Assembly (NCBI GenBank): GCA_963792175.1
Contig: CAWBVG010000014.1
Coordinates: forward strand, 84,259-148,258
Length of the DNA stretch: 64,000 nt
Reading direction: 5' to 3'
Source: CAWBVG01 sp963792175
GTDB taxonomy: Bacteria; Acidobacteriota; Vicinamibacteria; Vicinamibacterales; CAVVIG01
The notes under the pieces are model-generated. The model did no database searches. It saw only the letters and a program-made list of their open reading frames with translations, and had not been told where the DNA came from. Shown here one piece after another: positions 53,976 through 61,976 of this stretch (positions are counted from its first letter, which is position 1; every line of letters starts with the position of its first letter). Made by a program: the position numbers and the translations under genes.

Positions 53976-55122
53976 TAATGTTCCTTTTCTCGGCCGACCT
54001 GACGATCACGCCGCCGGCTCATAGAAGTTGAGCAAGCCGCCGAGCCGCGGACGGCGTCGCACGCGACTCGTCATCTTGATCGCCTGTGGGCTCGAGATGA
54101 GGCGATTGTCGAGTCCCTGGTGATTCCGTTCTTCGTGGTCGTGCTCGACGTACTCCGGGACAGCCCGCCGGAAATGCCGCTCCCCGATCGGAATCAGCCG
54201 GTCGAGACACTCTTCTTTGATCGACCGCACGAAGCGTTCGGCGTAGGCGTTCGCATTGGGCGCGCGCGCGGGGATGAGGACGACGCGGATACCCGCGTCC
54301 CAGAGTCGACGCCGCACGTCACCGCTCCACTTCCGATCCCGATCGCAGATCAAGACGTGCGGCGCGTGCGCCGCACCGCCCTCGGCCGTCGTCAGCGTCC
54401 GCACGATCTGCTGCATGAACAGCGCCTCGGGATGCGGCGTGGATCCGAGGATCTGCACGCGGCGGGAGGCCAAGTCGATGACGAACACCGTGTAGTACGT
54501 GACCAGACCTCGCCACGTCCAGACTTCCGTTGTGAAGAAATCGGCCCCAGCAATGCCGCCCCAGTGCGCGTTCACAAACGTCTGCCACGATGTCTGGCGC
54601 TGCGGAACCGGCGGCAGGCCCGCCGCCTTCAGGATCCGGCGAATCGTCGAGCGGCCCACGCAACGGCCGACATTCTGGAGCGCGCCCTGGATCCGCGTGT
54701 CGCCCCACGTCGGATTCTCCGTCGCCATCCGCACGACGAGGTGACGGATCGCTAACAGCACACCGCGCCGTCCGGATCTCCTGGCGTACGTCCACTTCCG
54801 GGCGATCATCTGGCGATGCCACCGCAGCAAGGTGTCCGGCGTCGCGAGCGTGGCGATCTCCCGCAGGGCTGCACGGCCGACTCGGTACGCTCGCGCCGCC
54901 AGCCGACGGCGATCTTCGTCCGTCAGACGCAGCCGACGTCCACCGAGCTGACGCCGCAGGAGCCGGTTCTCTTCGATCAGGTACGCGACTGCCTCGCGTT
55001 CCCGGCGGTCGAGCCAACCGGTCAGCACACCCAGCACCAGCTGCAACGCCACGAAGTCACTCACGAGGTGGAGCTTATATCAGGGCTCGCATGAAGGATG
55101 TCGGCCGAGTTGTGGAACACTC
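53976..55122 (-). mobile_element. insertion sequence copy 1 (single-ORF DDE type)
   Basis: Ends: left TGTTCC (53979-53984) and CTCGGCCGAC (53989-53998); right GTCGGCCGAG (55100-55109) and GGAACA (55114-55119) are the inverted counterparts. About 1.14 kb, with one transposase gene filling it. Exact outer bases and target duplication are not clear. Confidence 0.8.
54006..55064 (-). CDS. IS transposase, integrase-core (rve) DDE type
   Basis: 352 residues. N-terminal helical HTH region (LTDEDRRRLAARAYRVG, ATPDTLLRWHRQMIARKWTY), HTH_21-like WGDTRIQGALQNVGRCVGRSTI, then the catalytic core with D in AGADFFTTEVWTW, D in VLICDRDRKW and E in FVRSIKEECLDRL. The end is RRRPRLGGLLNFYEPAA. Closest in type to IS481/IS3-like single-ORF transposases. 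About two-thirds identical by eye to the copy at 60852. Looks intact. Confidence 0.9.
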   Translation of the reverse strand: MSDFVALQLVLGVLTGWLDRREREAVAYLIEENRLLRRQLGGRRLRLTDEDRRRLAARAYRVGRAALREIATLATPDTLLRWHRQMIARKWTYARRSGRRGVLLAIRHLVVRMATENPTWGDTRIQGALQNVGRCVGRSTIRRILKAAGLPPVPQRQTSWQTFVNAHWGGIAGADFFTTEVWTWRGLVTYYTVFVIDLASRRVQILGSTPHPEALFMQQIVRTLTTAEGGAAHAPHVLICDRDRKWSGDVRRRLWDAGIRVVLIPARAPNANAYAERFVRSIKEECLDRLIPIGERHFRRAVPEYVEHDHEERNHQGLDNRLISSPQAIKMTSRVRRRPRLGGLLNFYEPAA

Positions 55123-55179
55123 CGGGCCGACGCACACCAGATATTGACAACGACTCGAAAACGCCACCCTACGACATGC

Positions 55180-55395
55180 TTAGATGCTCCTTTCCCGCAG
55201 CCAGGCAGGAATATGAATCAACAGATAATCAAGGAGACTCCTGACCGACGGAAGCATTCCACGTGGCGTCGGGTACACGAGGTGGAGAATAATCTTCGCG
55301 CCAGACCATTCCGGCAACACCCGTTCAATACGCCCGTCTTTCAGCGGCGCGGACACCACTTGTTCTGGCAGTAACCTGGCGCGTGAATTCCGCGT
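55180..55395 (-). pseudogene. C-terminal remnant of a LysR-family regulator
   Basis: Minus strand reads ARLLPEQVVSAPLKDGRIER then VLPEWSGAKIILHLVYPTPR, PSVRSLLDYLLIHIPAWLRE and TAA at 55180. This is the end of a LysR effector domain (LVRVLPDW...HLVYPS...VRAFVDFL). A stop lies upstream at about 55396, and no HTH is present. It fills most of the gap between IS copy 1 and the next gene. Confidence 0.7.
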
Positions 55396-55513
55396 CCATC
55401 AGCGCACGTTGCGGGCGGCGGCACGAACCGGTCGGCTGCAGGTGAGGTTCTCGTCGCGGTCGGCGGTCGGTCGCCCCATCCGCCTGACGACGCGCGCGGC
55501 TGCACGGGCGTTC

Positions 55514-55921
55514 ATGCGGAAGAATTACCGCCGCTACGGAGGGCAGAGCCCGGCCGTTGCGCCGCTTCCGTCAGTCCCTGATGACTACGATGAACGTCTC
55601 AAGCGCCTTCGACGCCGGTTGCGACTGACGCAGCACGATCTGGCGCGCCGCATTGGCGCCGCGAATAAAGCGGTGGTGTATCAGTGGGAGTCACGCAAGC
55701 GAACGCCGTCGCCCGTCTTCTGGAAACGCGTCGAGGCGTTGGGCGGAGCACGGCTGGACTCACGGCGGACGCCGATTGCGTCAATGGGGTCAGCCGCGGA
55801 CGTTTCCGATCGTCGCCATCTGAAGGCTCCCTGCCCTGAAGCCGTCAGTGAACGATTTGCTCGTCCAATGGCTCGTCCACGTGCTCCAGGTGAGGAATGT
55901 CCAAGGCGCGCACCGCTTTGA
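55514..55921 (+). CDS. small XRE-type helix-turn-helix protein
   Basis: 135 residues from ATG 55514. HTH core in residues ~25-75: YDERLKRLRRRLRLTQHDLA, RRIGAANKAVVYQWESRKRTP, SPVFWKRVEAL, like the DNA-binding domain of phage-type repressors. The Arg-rich end after GGARLDS looks less protein-like and may be a read-through. Its end overlaps the convergent small gene by ~77 nt. An upstream in-frame extension to 55409 is possible. Confidence 0.6.
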   Translation: MRKNYRRYGGQSPAVAPLPSVPDDYDERLKRLRRRLRLTQHDLARRIGAANKAVVYQWESRKRTPSPVFWKRVEALGGARLDSRRTPIASMGSAADVSDRRHLKAPCPEAVSERFARPMARPRAPGEECPRRAPL

Positions 55922-56045
55922 TGGCCATCACCAGCGCTTCATCAGCACGACGGTGCCTTCGTACGTCCTTTCGCGTGGCCCGCAGGACACGGAGGACCTG
56001 CGCCCGATCAAATCGCTGCCCTTCACAATGCTCGCAGAAGCTCAT
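55845..56045 (-). CDS. small CxxC protein (66 aa)
   Basis: From ATG 56045: MSFCEHCEGQRFDRAQVLRV, then helical RADEALVMAIKAVRALDIPH and an acidic end. One CxxC knuckle at the N-terminus. No family recognised, but the composition is protein-like and it resembles the other tiny Cys proteins of this island in style. Confidence 0.5.
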   Translation of the reverse strand: MSFCEHCEGQRFDRAQVLRVLRATRKDVRRHRRADEALVMAIKAVRALDIPHLEHVDEPLDEQIVH

Positions 56046-56171
56046 GGTGTCCCTCACCCCGGCCGGATCCCGCCAATTCTGATCGTGCCTTGACTGCCCC
56101 GTCAGCGCACAGCGCCCACGCGCTGTGGCAGAACTTCACGGCCTTCGGACGAAGCCCGACAGACCGGTTGT

Positions 56172-56608
56172 TTAGCCCCGCATCACGATGCGAGCTAAGA
56201 AGATCAGGAACGCCACAGTCCCCAACCCACTCCGAACAGCGTGGAGTCGGCCCCACCGATTCAACAGCTGTGATAGTTCTGCTCCCTGCGGATCCAACGT
56301 CGGATCTAGTAAGCGGGTGTTCGTGGGAAGAATCACGATCAGCGTGAACGGCACGACCGACCCGAGAAGAACCCCCGCGATCATGACCGCAGGATCACGG
56401 CGCTGCCACCCGCCGATAATGCCGCTGACGCAGCAAGTACCGCCAACGACGCCTGCATGATCGTGCCTCGTTTATAACTGGGCGCGAATTCACGAACGGC
56501 GAGTTCCGTGCCACAACTGAGACGGGCGGGGTGCTCGACGGCGCTCACGTAGATAGCCGCACCTGCGAAGAGACCCGCCGCGAGTGCGGCAACCGTGATT
56601 ACAAACAT
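56172..56608 (-). CDS. DUF1772-like small membrane protein (frameshift in sequence)
   Basis: About 145 residues after repair, four membrane spans: VITVAALAAGLFAGAAIYVS, ASLAVLAASAALSAG, IAGVLLGSVVPFTLIVILPTN, GLGTVAFLIFLARIV. VEHPARL and LLNRWGRLHAVRSGLG match the DUF1772 pattern. The frame breaks near 56408-56414; one more G in the G-run would join the parts, so this is a -1 type, not a CG loss. Function of the family is unknown. Confidence 0.7.
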
Positions 56609-56902
56609 AGACTCGGGTCGTGGCCGAAGAACCGATCCTTTCTCGCGTCCTGTAGAGATTGTAAGTCGCAGTCGCCACCATCAAGCAGTCCCACGTGTCG
56701 GCGCATGCTCCCGTATCAGCAAATCCTACACACGATTGGTTTAGCGACCGCGCGACCTCGGAACGCCGGTAGCTCAGATCAGACCAGTCGCCAACCAGCA
56801 TCGGGTGCGGCTGTTGCGTTCAGGTTATGCTTCCGCCCTGGTTGAGCCGGCCAGTGTTCCGAAATCGAACTCGGGAGTGGCATTTGCAAACGCCAAGTGT
56901 CG
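56609..56902. other. intergenic stretch, no gene seen
   Basis: No reading frame on either strand has a sensible start and protein-like composition, and no RNA gene was recognised. Confidence 0.4.
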
Positions 56903-57355
56903 ATGCGCTGGACTTGTTTACCTGTCCTGCTGGGGCTGATCGCCGGATTTCCGCGTGATGCAGCGGCGCAAGACAAGCCAGCGAACCGCGCCGTTACGCT
57001 GGCGCCGGGGACGCCAGTCGTCAGTGTCGCTGCGAGTGTCACCGACATGAGCGCCCTCGACGACGTGACCGCCTCAGCGAAGCGATTCTCCGATGAGCTG
57101 TCCGCGCGGCTCCGACCAATCGAGACGCGTTTACAGAACGATGCACGGCTACGCAGCGCGGGAACCCTCGTCGGCTTGAGCGCTGCTGCGGTCGGCGCGC
57201 TCCGTAGACAGCGCGCGCTAACATTCGTCGGCGCGGAGGCGATTCGAATCGGCCTCGACCGGCAACTTCGCATCGTGCGCGCTCGCACGGGTTTCTCGAT
57301 GACGCCTTCGCTTGGTGACCGCGGCTTCACGGTGACGTTCAGCCGCACCTTCTAA
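56903..57355 (+). CDS. small secreted hypothetical protein
   Basis: 150 residues from ATG 56903 (GTG 56897 also possible). Signal peptide MRWTCLPVLLGLIAGFPRDAAAQ. The rest has a helical middle (FSDELSARLRPIETRLQNDA), a small hydrophobic stretch (TLVGLSAAAVGALRRQRALT) and a beta-like end GFTVTFSRTF, like the last strand of an outer-membrane barrel. Family not recognised. Confidence 0.6.
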   Translation: MRWTCLPVLLGLIAGFPRDAAAQDKPANRAVTLAPGTPVVSVAASVTDMSALDDVTASAKRFSDELSARLRPIETRLQNDARLRSAGTLVGLSAAAVGALRRQRALTFVGAEAIRIGLDRQLRIVRARTGFSMTPSLGDRGFTVTFSRTF

Positions 57356-57373
57356 GGCTTTAACTGTCCATAC

Positions 57374-57418
57374 AGTGGGTTTCAAGACCACCGCCATCGA
57401 CCACTCGGCCATCCCTCC
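57374..57418 (-). pseudogene. 5' half of tRNA-Ser(UGA)
   Basis: Minus strand from 57418: GGAGGGATGGCCGAGTGG, then TCGATGGCGGTGGTCTTGAA ACCCAC. This matches acceptor 5' strand, D-arm and anticodon arm (TGA) of bacterial tRNA-Ser. The T-arm and acceptor 3' strand do not follow; the sequence runs into the end of the secreted-protein gene. Confidence 0.75.
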
Positions 57419-57426
57419 GCGTCGAA

Positions 57427-57687
57427 CATCAGGCCAGAATTCGCGCAATCTCGCCGCTCGCGCTTCGCACCAGGACACCGTGCGTCCCGTCCGCCATCGC
57501 GCGACGGACGCGTGACTTCGACCACCGTAACGTTCTTGTCAGCGAGCTTCACCAACTCTGCAGAATTCGCACGGGTCGTACGAATCGCTGCCGAACCGCT
57601 CGCCAGTGTAACCGCCAGTGTAACGATCGGGACAGCACGAGAACCGTTCAACACTGAGAGCCGAGCGCCGCGGATAAAATGGGGCAA
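57427..57687 (-). CDS. small hypothetical protein or fragment (frameshift in sequence)
   Basis: After adding one CG at 57498-57503 the minus strand reads ELVKLADKNVTVVEVTRPSR, AMADGTHGVLVRSASGEIAR and ILA then stop, which is clearly protein-like. The start is unclear (TTG 57687 is the only upstream candidate), so this may be the C-terminus of a larger lost protein. It ends 9 nt before the tRNA-Ser half. Confidence 0.4.
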
Positions 57688-57715
57688 CCGTGGGCATTTC
57701 CTTCAGGAGTTGACG

Positions 57716-58189
57716 ATGTCTTCTTCGCGATCAGCTACTCTCGTTCTCGCGAGCTGTCTTGCGTTCGTCTACGCAGCCCCCCGCGTCGCCTGCGCCGCCG
57801 CGCCCGATCCATGCTCGCTGCTCACGCAGCCTCAGGTCAGTGCCGCGCTTGGCGTGAGCGTCGGCGCTGGCAAACCGTTGGGCAAGATCTGTCGATGGGC
57901 TGCACCCGGTGGCCGTCCAGGTCTCACTCCGGCGCTCGTCCTCACGATGCAGGACGCAAAGGCGTTCGACTTCGCGAAGTCGCCGTCGAAGAGCGCACAC
58001 GTCGTCAAGACTCCCGCCGCCGGCGTTGGCGACGACGCCGTCTTCAATGCGATCGGCGCCTTGACGGCAACCCTGACGGTAAAAAAAGGCGACACCTACT
58101 TCGAACTGCACGTGTACGGGTTCCCCATCGACCAGACCAAGACGATGGAGACAATGCTGGCCAAGGAGGTCGTCGCGAAATTGAAGTGA
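57716..58189 (+). CDS. small secreted protein, DUF3558-like
   Basis: 157 residues from ATG 57716; CAGGAG 6 nt upstream. Signal peptide (ATLVLASCLAFVYAAPRVAC). Then DPCSLLTQPQVSAALGVSVG and GKICRWAAPGG, a CSLL...C-W arrangement as in DUF3558-type extracytoplasmic proteins, AAGVGDDAVFNAIGALTATLTVKKGDTYFELHVYG. Probably binds something in the envelope; function unknown. Confidence 0.75.
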   Translation: MSSSRSATLVLASCLAFVYAAPRVACAAAPDPCSLLTQPQVSAALGVSVGAGKPLGKICRWAAPGGRPGLTPALVLTMQDAKAFDFAKSPSKSAHVVKTPAAGVGDDAVFNAIGALTATLTVKKGDTYFELHVYGFPIDQTKTMETMLAKEVVAKLK

Positions 58190-58456
58190 GGAATGGAGGA
58201 AAACCGGGGTTCATACCTGCTGCAAACCAACAGCCTCGAGCACGCCGCCGGGCAACCGACGCTCACGAACCGTGGCAGCCAGAGCGGCAAGGGGGGCATC
58301 GGCGCGCGACCTTCCGGAGGGACCCTAGGGGACCAGGGCTGTGTATGCCGTGCAGAAAGTTTTCAACCGAAAACGGACAGGTCTTGAGAGGGGCCGGCGG
58401 CGCACAGAAGACGAGCGGCGCACCGTCGGAGTGGCCTCCGGCTGCGCGACACGTCG
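58190..58456. other. intergenic stretch, no gene seen
   Basis: Contains TTTTCAACCGAAAACGGACA and other phage/integrase-flank-like pieces but no convincing frame or RNA. Confidence 0.35.
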
Positions 58457-58690
58457 TCAGCTGACGCGGGCGTTCGCTGCGGCGTCCTCTTTGGCGTCTG
58501 CCGCGCGGATCGCTCGGTATCGCTGCTCCAACCACTCGAGGCCATCGCCCTGACGCGCCAGCAACGCGTCGAGCGCCGCGTCCGTGAGCGCCTTGAATCG
58601 GTCAGGATGGCGGACGGCGCAACCGCTCAGCGCGTACCAGATGTCCGCCAAATCCTCATCGTCCAAGCGCTGGAATCGCACATCAGGCAT
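58457..58690 (-). CDS. small hypothetical protein (77 aa)
   Basis: From ATG 58690: MPDVRFQRLDDEDLADIWYA, LSGCAVRHPDRFKALTDAAL, DALLARQGDGLEWLEQRYRA. All-helical, acidic, protein-like; no family recognised. GTG/ATG upstream to 58708 are alternatives. Confidence 0.5.
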   Translation of the reverse strand: MPDVRFQRLDDEDLADIWYALSGCAVRHPDRFKALTDAALDALLARQGDGLEWLEQRYRAIRAADAKEDAAANARVS

Positions 58691-58863
58691 GTGACCCACG
58701 CGTGCCACAACCGTGCCAGTCCTCGCTCTGTATGCGAGGTCGTCGGAAAGTCTTAAGTCCTTGCCCTATGGCGTTTTAGCGTACGGGTTTTCCCCTACGG
58801 CCGTTTCTTCGCCTACCTGGGATACTTAAAATAATCCTTCGCGCGGCGCTAGAATGCCACGCC

Positions 58864-59079
58864 ATGACCGCCAGAGACGCCTTAGCGCAGGCCGTGGCGG
58901 CGCCGCGGGGTGAGCGCCTGCATCTCTTCGAAACGGTCTGCGTACCGCGCGGCGCCTGTCGGCGCGAGCCGCTGGCTGACGATCCTGGCCGCTGGACGTG
59001 GTGCCCGGACTGCCTCACGGTCTTCGACGACTACGACATCACGGTCAATCCGATTCCTGAGTACGCCAAGCTTCACTAG
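58864..59079 (+). CDS. small zinc-ribbon-type protein, paralogue A
   Basis: 71 residues: MTARDALAQAVAAPRGERLH, LFETVCVPRGACRREPLADD, PGRWTWCPDCLTVFDDYDI and NPIPEYAKLH. Four Cys (C-x5-C ... C-x2-C) suit a Zn site. The protein at 60440 shares the whole layout, so this is a family with two copies 1.5 kb apart. No ribosome site is obvious. Function unknown. Confidence 0.65.
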   Translation: MTARDALAQAVAAPRGERLHLFETVCVPRGACRREPLADDPGRWTWCPDCLTVFDDYDITVNPIPEYAKLH

Positions 59080-59183
59080 AGAGCGCGCAGCGCAATTGCG
59101 AGCGCAGCGTTTTCTACACTTCACGCCTGCAACTCCCTGCGTTGATTACTACCGCCGATGGTATACGGTGCTCGCGGTTCCCC

Positions 59184-59517
59184 ATGCCCTGGAAGTGTCC
59201 TGCGTGCCAAACGGAGATCCGTCACGATGGCGAGATGCCCCACGTGGGTCGCGTGTATCGGTGCCACGTGTGCCACTTAGAACTGACGCTTGACGTGCAG
59301 CGCAACACGCTGGATACTGGCCCCATTACCCGCCGAGAAAAATCGCTCGACGGACCGCAAAGGATGATCAAGCAGGAGCCGGCCTGTACCGCCGTGTCCG
59401 CACTGTCGCCGCCTAAACGGCGTCGAAGAGGACGACACCACCGGTAGTTCGCTGCGCTGGTTCGTCTGCCGCCTCTGTGGTCGCCGTTGGTCGCTCGCCC
59501 CGAAGAAGTCGCGCTAG
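59184..59517 (+). CDS. double zinc-ribbon protein (frameshift in sequence)
   Basis: About 111 residues after repair. First ribbon: MPWKCPACQTEIRHDGEMPH, GRVYRCHVCHLEL. After a linker (DTGPITRREKSLDGPQRMIKQEP) the frame breaks at 59379-59382; one added CG gives RPVPPCPHCRRLNGVEEDDT and LRWFVCRLCGRRWSLAPK, a second ribbon, with TAG at 59517. The first half alone resembles a known group of tiny MPWKCPACQ proteins. An internal ATG at 59364 could make the second ribbon a separate protein. Confidence 0.6.
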
Positions 59518-59837
59518 CGCCGCTGCCGCTTCCTCAACGCGTTCATGCGTTCTTGCGCAGCGCGGGCGTGACGCTGTAGCGTGCCCGCCCGTTCGACGGC
59601 TGCCTTCACTTTATTCCGCATCCGCGCACCGTCGGTCGCTCGCGTCGTAGCCTCCGTCGTCGGCGCAGGCTGCCGCTGCGCGGCCAGGCCAGCCCGTACC
59701 GCCCGCAGCCACCGGGGCGACAGATCCATCATGTCGAGAGTCGACGCCTTCACGGCGGTCTCTATCGGATCCTCGGCGGTCTGTCCATAAACGACTCGGC
59801 GAAGTGGACTCGGTTTTCTTCGGCCTTCCGCCCTCAA
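59514..59837 (-). CDS. hypothetical protein (107 aa)
   Basis: Arg/Ala-rich, largely helical: ETAVKASTLDMMDLSPRWLR, AVRAGLAAQRQPAPTTEATT, VKAAVERAGTLQRHARAAQE. Overlaps the convergent zinc-ribbon gene by 4 nt. Could be real or chance reading in GC-rich DNA. Confidence 0.35.
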   Translation of the reverse strand: MRAEGRRKPSPLRRVVYGQTAEDPIETAVKASTLDMMDLSPRWLRAVRAGLAAQRQPAPTTEATTRATDGARMRNKVKAAVERAGTLQRHARAAQERMNALRKRQRR

Positions 59838-60128
59838 TAAGCACTAGAGTGCGGTCCGAGTGGTGTTACGGCTTCACGAGAAGTAAGGCGAGTGTGGGGA
59901 GTGCTTCGACGGTTGTGCCTTCGCTTGTCTCGCCCCGATTACATGGCGGTTCAGCTTGCTAAACGCCGCGATCCGCCTACATTGGTTACGGGAGTACGTG
60001 AGTCGAGAGTTCTGCGCCGAGCAGCGGACGTACGCCAGCCTTCGCCCTCTCCGACGACACCGGTCGCAGATCCTTAAGTCTGTGTGATCGGTTCCCGCCC
60101 ACACGCACATGAGCCACTGGAGGGCATC
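59838..60128. other. intergenic stretch, no gene seen
   Basis: No convincing frame, repeat or RNA gene recognised. Confidence 0.35.
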
Positions 60129-60332
60129 GTGCAACACGCGCGCTCCCGTCTCATTCCACCCTCGATTTCTGCGAAGCCGGTTCACGTCTCGACGCCGCCC
60201 TGTCCCTACTGCGGCAGTGCCGACACGGAACCTTCCACCATGATGCGGCGATACACGTGCGACGCCGACGACTGGATCCGATGCACCGAGTGTGGGCAGA
60301 CGTTCACGGCGCCCCGATGGCCGCTGGACTGA
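60129..60332 (+). CDS. small zinc-ribbon protein
   Basis: 67 residues from GTG 60129, preceded by GGAGGG with 4-nt spacing. Ribbon: STPPCPYCGSADTEPSTMMR, DADDWIRCTECGQTFTAPRW. The C-x2-C ... C-x2-C spacing is that of a classical zinc ribbon, as found in small transcription-associated or phage proteins. An upstream GTG at 60084 is an alternative start without ribosome site. Confidence 0.65.
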   Translation: MQHARSRLIPPSISAKPVHVSTPPCPYCGSADTEPSTMMRRYTCDADDWIRCTECGQTFTAPRWPLD

Positions 60333-60439
60333 CGCCAGCGCATGGCCGGCTTCAGAAACGAAGGCGGGTCAGTTCCCGCCCAAAGGGACACCGGTAGGAT
60401 CATGCAGATGTCTCAGGTGCGACCGCGCGCACGACGCCG

Positions 60440-60673
60440 ATGACGGCGCGTGACGGCCTCGCCCGCGCGATGGAGGCGCGGCGCGGCGACCGGTTGCGAC
60501 AGTTCCAAGCCGTCTGCCGTCCGCATGGTGCGTGTCAGCGAGAGCCGTTACAGCACGATCCGGGCCGGTGGACGTGGTGTCCGGACTGTCTCACGCTCCA
60601 CGATGACTACGGGATTCCGATCAATCCGATTCCCGCGTTGGCGAGTGCGCACCGACCCCGAGCCCTGGTATGA
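60440..60673 (+). CDS. small zinc-ribbon-type protein, paralogue B
   Basis: 77 residues: MTARDGLARAMEARRGDRLR, QFQAVCRPHGACQREPLQHD, PGRWTWCPDCLTLHDDYGI and NPIPALASAH. Same order of motifs as the 58864 protein (V-C-x-P-x-G-A-C, REPL, DPGRWTWCPDCLT, DDY, NPIP). The stop overlaps the ATG of the next tiny gene (ATGA). Confidence 0.65.
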   Translation: MTARDGLARAMEARRGDRLRQFQAVCRPHGACQREPLQHDPGRWTWCPDCLTLHDDYGIPINPIPALASAHRPRALV

Positions 60674-60780
60674 GCGACCGATGTCCGTGTGCGGACGGCT
60701 GGATCTGTGAAGTTCATCCCGATCAGCCCTGGCCGCAGGGCGAGTGCGCAGGGCCCAGCACGCCGTGTACAGTACCCTGA
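60670..60780 (+). CDS. 36-residue Cys/His peptide
   Basis: Too short for ordinary gene calling. Starts in the stop of paralogue B (ATGA): MSDRCPCADGWICEVHPDQP, WPQGECAGPSTPCTVP then TGA. The CxC, GWxCExHPDxPW and CxGP pattern matches, from memory, small conserved zinc-binding proteins of other bacteria with CE-H-PD-PW. Five Cys and a His in 36 residues suit metal binding. Confidence 0.55.
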   Translation: MSDRCPCADGWICEVHPDQPWPQGECAGPSTPCTVP

Positions 60781-60802
60781 CTGTCCATGGTGGCGTGGAC
60801 CC

Positions 60803-61976
60803 GTAATGTCCCATCGTTGAGCCGAGGCGGCGCGTTGAGCGTCGCGGCTCATCACGCGGCGCGACAGTAATAGCTGAGGAGCCCGCCCAGACGCGGACGT
60901 CGGCGGATGCTGCCGACTGGGGCTTCTTTCGCAGGCACGCCCTCGATCAATTCGTTCGCCAAGCCTTGGTGATTCCGCTCACGGTGGTAGTGTTCGACGT
61001 ACTCGGCGATCGTCCGTCGGAGATGGCATTCACCGAACGGGATCATGCGGTTGAGGCACTCGTGTTTGATCGAACGCACGAAGCGCTCCGCGTGGGCGTT
61101 CGCGTTGGGTGCCCGAAACGGCGTCTGTACCACGTGGATCCCTGCCTCACCCAGTCGCCCTCGCACAGGCGCACTCCACTTCGCATCTCGGTCACAGATC
61201 AGCACGCGATGGCCAACCAGGACGCCGTCATCGGCGGCCGTGAGGGTGCGACACACTTGGCGCATGAACAGGTCGTTGGGAAAGGGTGTCGAGCCGACGA
61301 TCTGCACGCGTCGCGAGGCCAGGTCGATCACAAACACGGTGTAGTACGTCACGAGGCCGCGCCAAGTCCACACCTCGGTCGTGAAGAAATCCGCGCCGGC
61401 GATCGCGCCCCAATGCGCTCGGAGAAACGTCTGCCACGAGGTCGGCCGCTCCGGCACCGGCGGCAGCCCGTGCGCCTTGAGGATTCGCGCGATCGTCGAG
61501 CGTCCCACACGATGTCCGACGTTCTTCAGCGCGCCTTGGATCCGCGTGTAGCCCCAGGTGGGATTCTCCTCCGCCATCCGGAGGACAAGCCGTTGGATCT
61601 GGGCGAGGACGCCGCGCCGTCTCGGCCGTGTCGCGTACGTCCATTTCCGCGCGATGAGCTGCCGATGCCAGCGCAGAATCGTATCGGGCGTGACGATCGT
61701 CGCGACCTGACCGAGACGCCGACGGCCTAACCGATGCCCGTGGCGGGCCAACCGACCGCGTTCCTCGTCGGTCAGCCGAACCCGGCCGCGCAGGTGTGCG
61801 CGGAGGATGCGGTTCTCTTCGACCAGATACGCGATGGCCTCCTGCCGCTGGTCGGCCCACCAGCCGGCCACCGCCATCACGAAGAGTCGAACCGCGGCCA
61901 CATCCACGACCGCGGGAGTCTACACTACCGACTCATGTCTCGTGTCCGAGGCTTCGGCTGAGCAATGGGACACTAC
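60803..61976 (-). mobile_element. insertion sequence copy 2 (related to copy 1)
   Basis: Ends are inverted repeats: left GTAATGTCCCATCGTTGAGC (60803-60822) and, read on the minus strand, right GTAGTGTCCCATTGCTCAGC (61976-61957). About 1.17 kb with one transposase. The right end cuts off the end of a glycosyltransferase-like gene, so it inserted there. No clear target duplication. Confidence 0.82.
60852..61907 (-). CDS. IS transposase, integrase-core (rve) DDE type
   Basis: 351 residues, same architecture as the 54006 copy: LTDEERGRLARHGHRLG, TPDTILRWHRQLIARKWTY, WGYTRIQGALKNVGHRVGRS, catalytic D in AGADFFTTEVWTW, D in VLICDRDAKW and E in FVRSIKHECLNRM. The ends share RRRPRLGGLLSYY. The two copies differ at many positions, so they are separate members of the family, not a recent duplication. 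Looks intact. Confidence 0.9.
   Translation of the reverse strand: MDVAAVRLFVMAVAGWWADQRQEAIAYLVEENRILRAHLRGRVRLTDEERGRLARHGHRLGRRRLGQVATIVTPDTILRWHRQLIARKWTYATRPRRRGVLAQIQRLVLRMAEENPTWGYTRIQGALKNVGHRVGRSTIARILKAHGLPPVPERPTSWQTFLRAHWGAIAGADFFTTEVWTWRGLVTYYTVFVIDLASRRVQIVGSTPFPNDLFMRQVCRTLTAADDGVLVGHRVLICDRDAKWSAPVRGRLGEAGIHVVQTPFRAPNANAHAERFVRSIKHECLNRMIPFGECHLRRTIAEYVEHYHRERNHQGLANELIEGVPAKEAPVGSIRRRPRLGGLLSYYCRAA

Noticed and set aside
55144..55374. 76-residue plus-strand frame
   Set aside because: Antisense of the LysR C-terminal remnant.
56490..56845. Overlapping ~100-residue frames on both strands
   Set aside because: No ribosome site, no motif, composition not protein-like.
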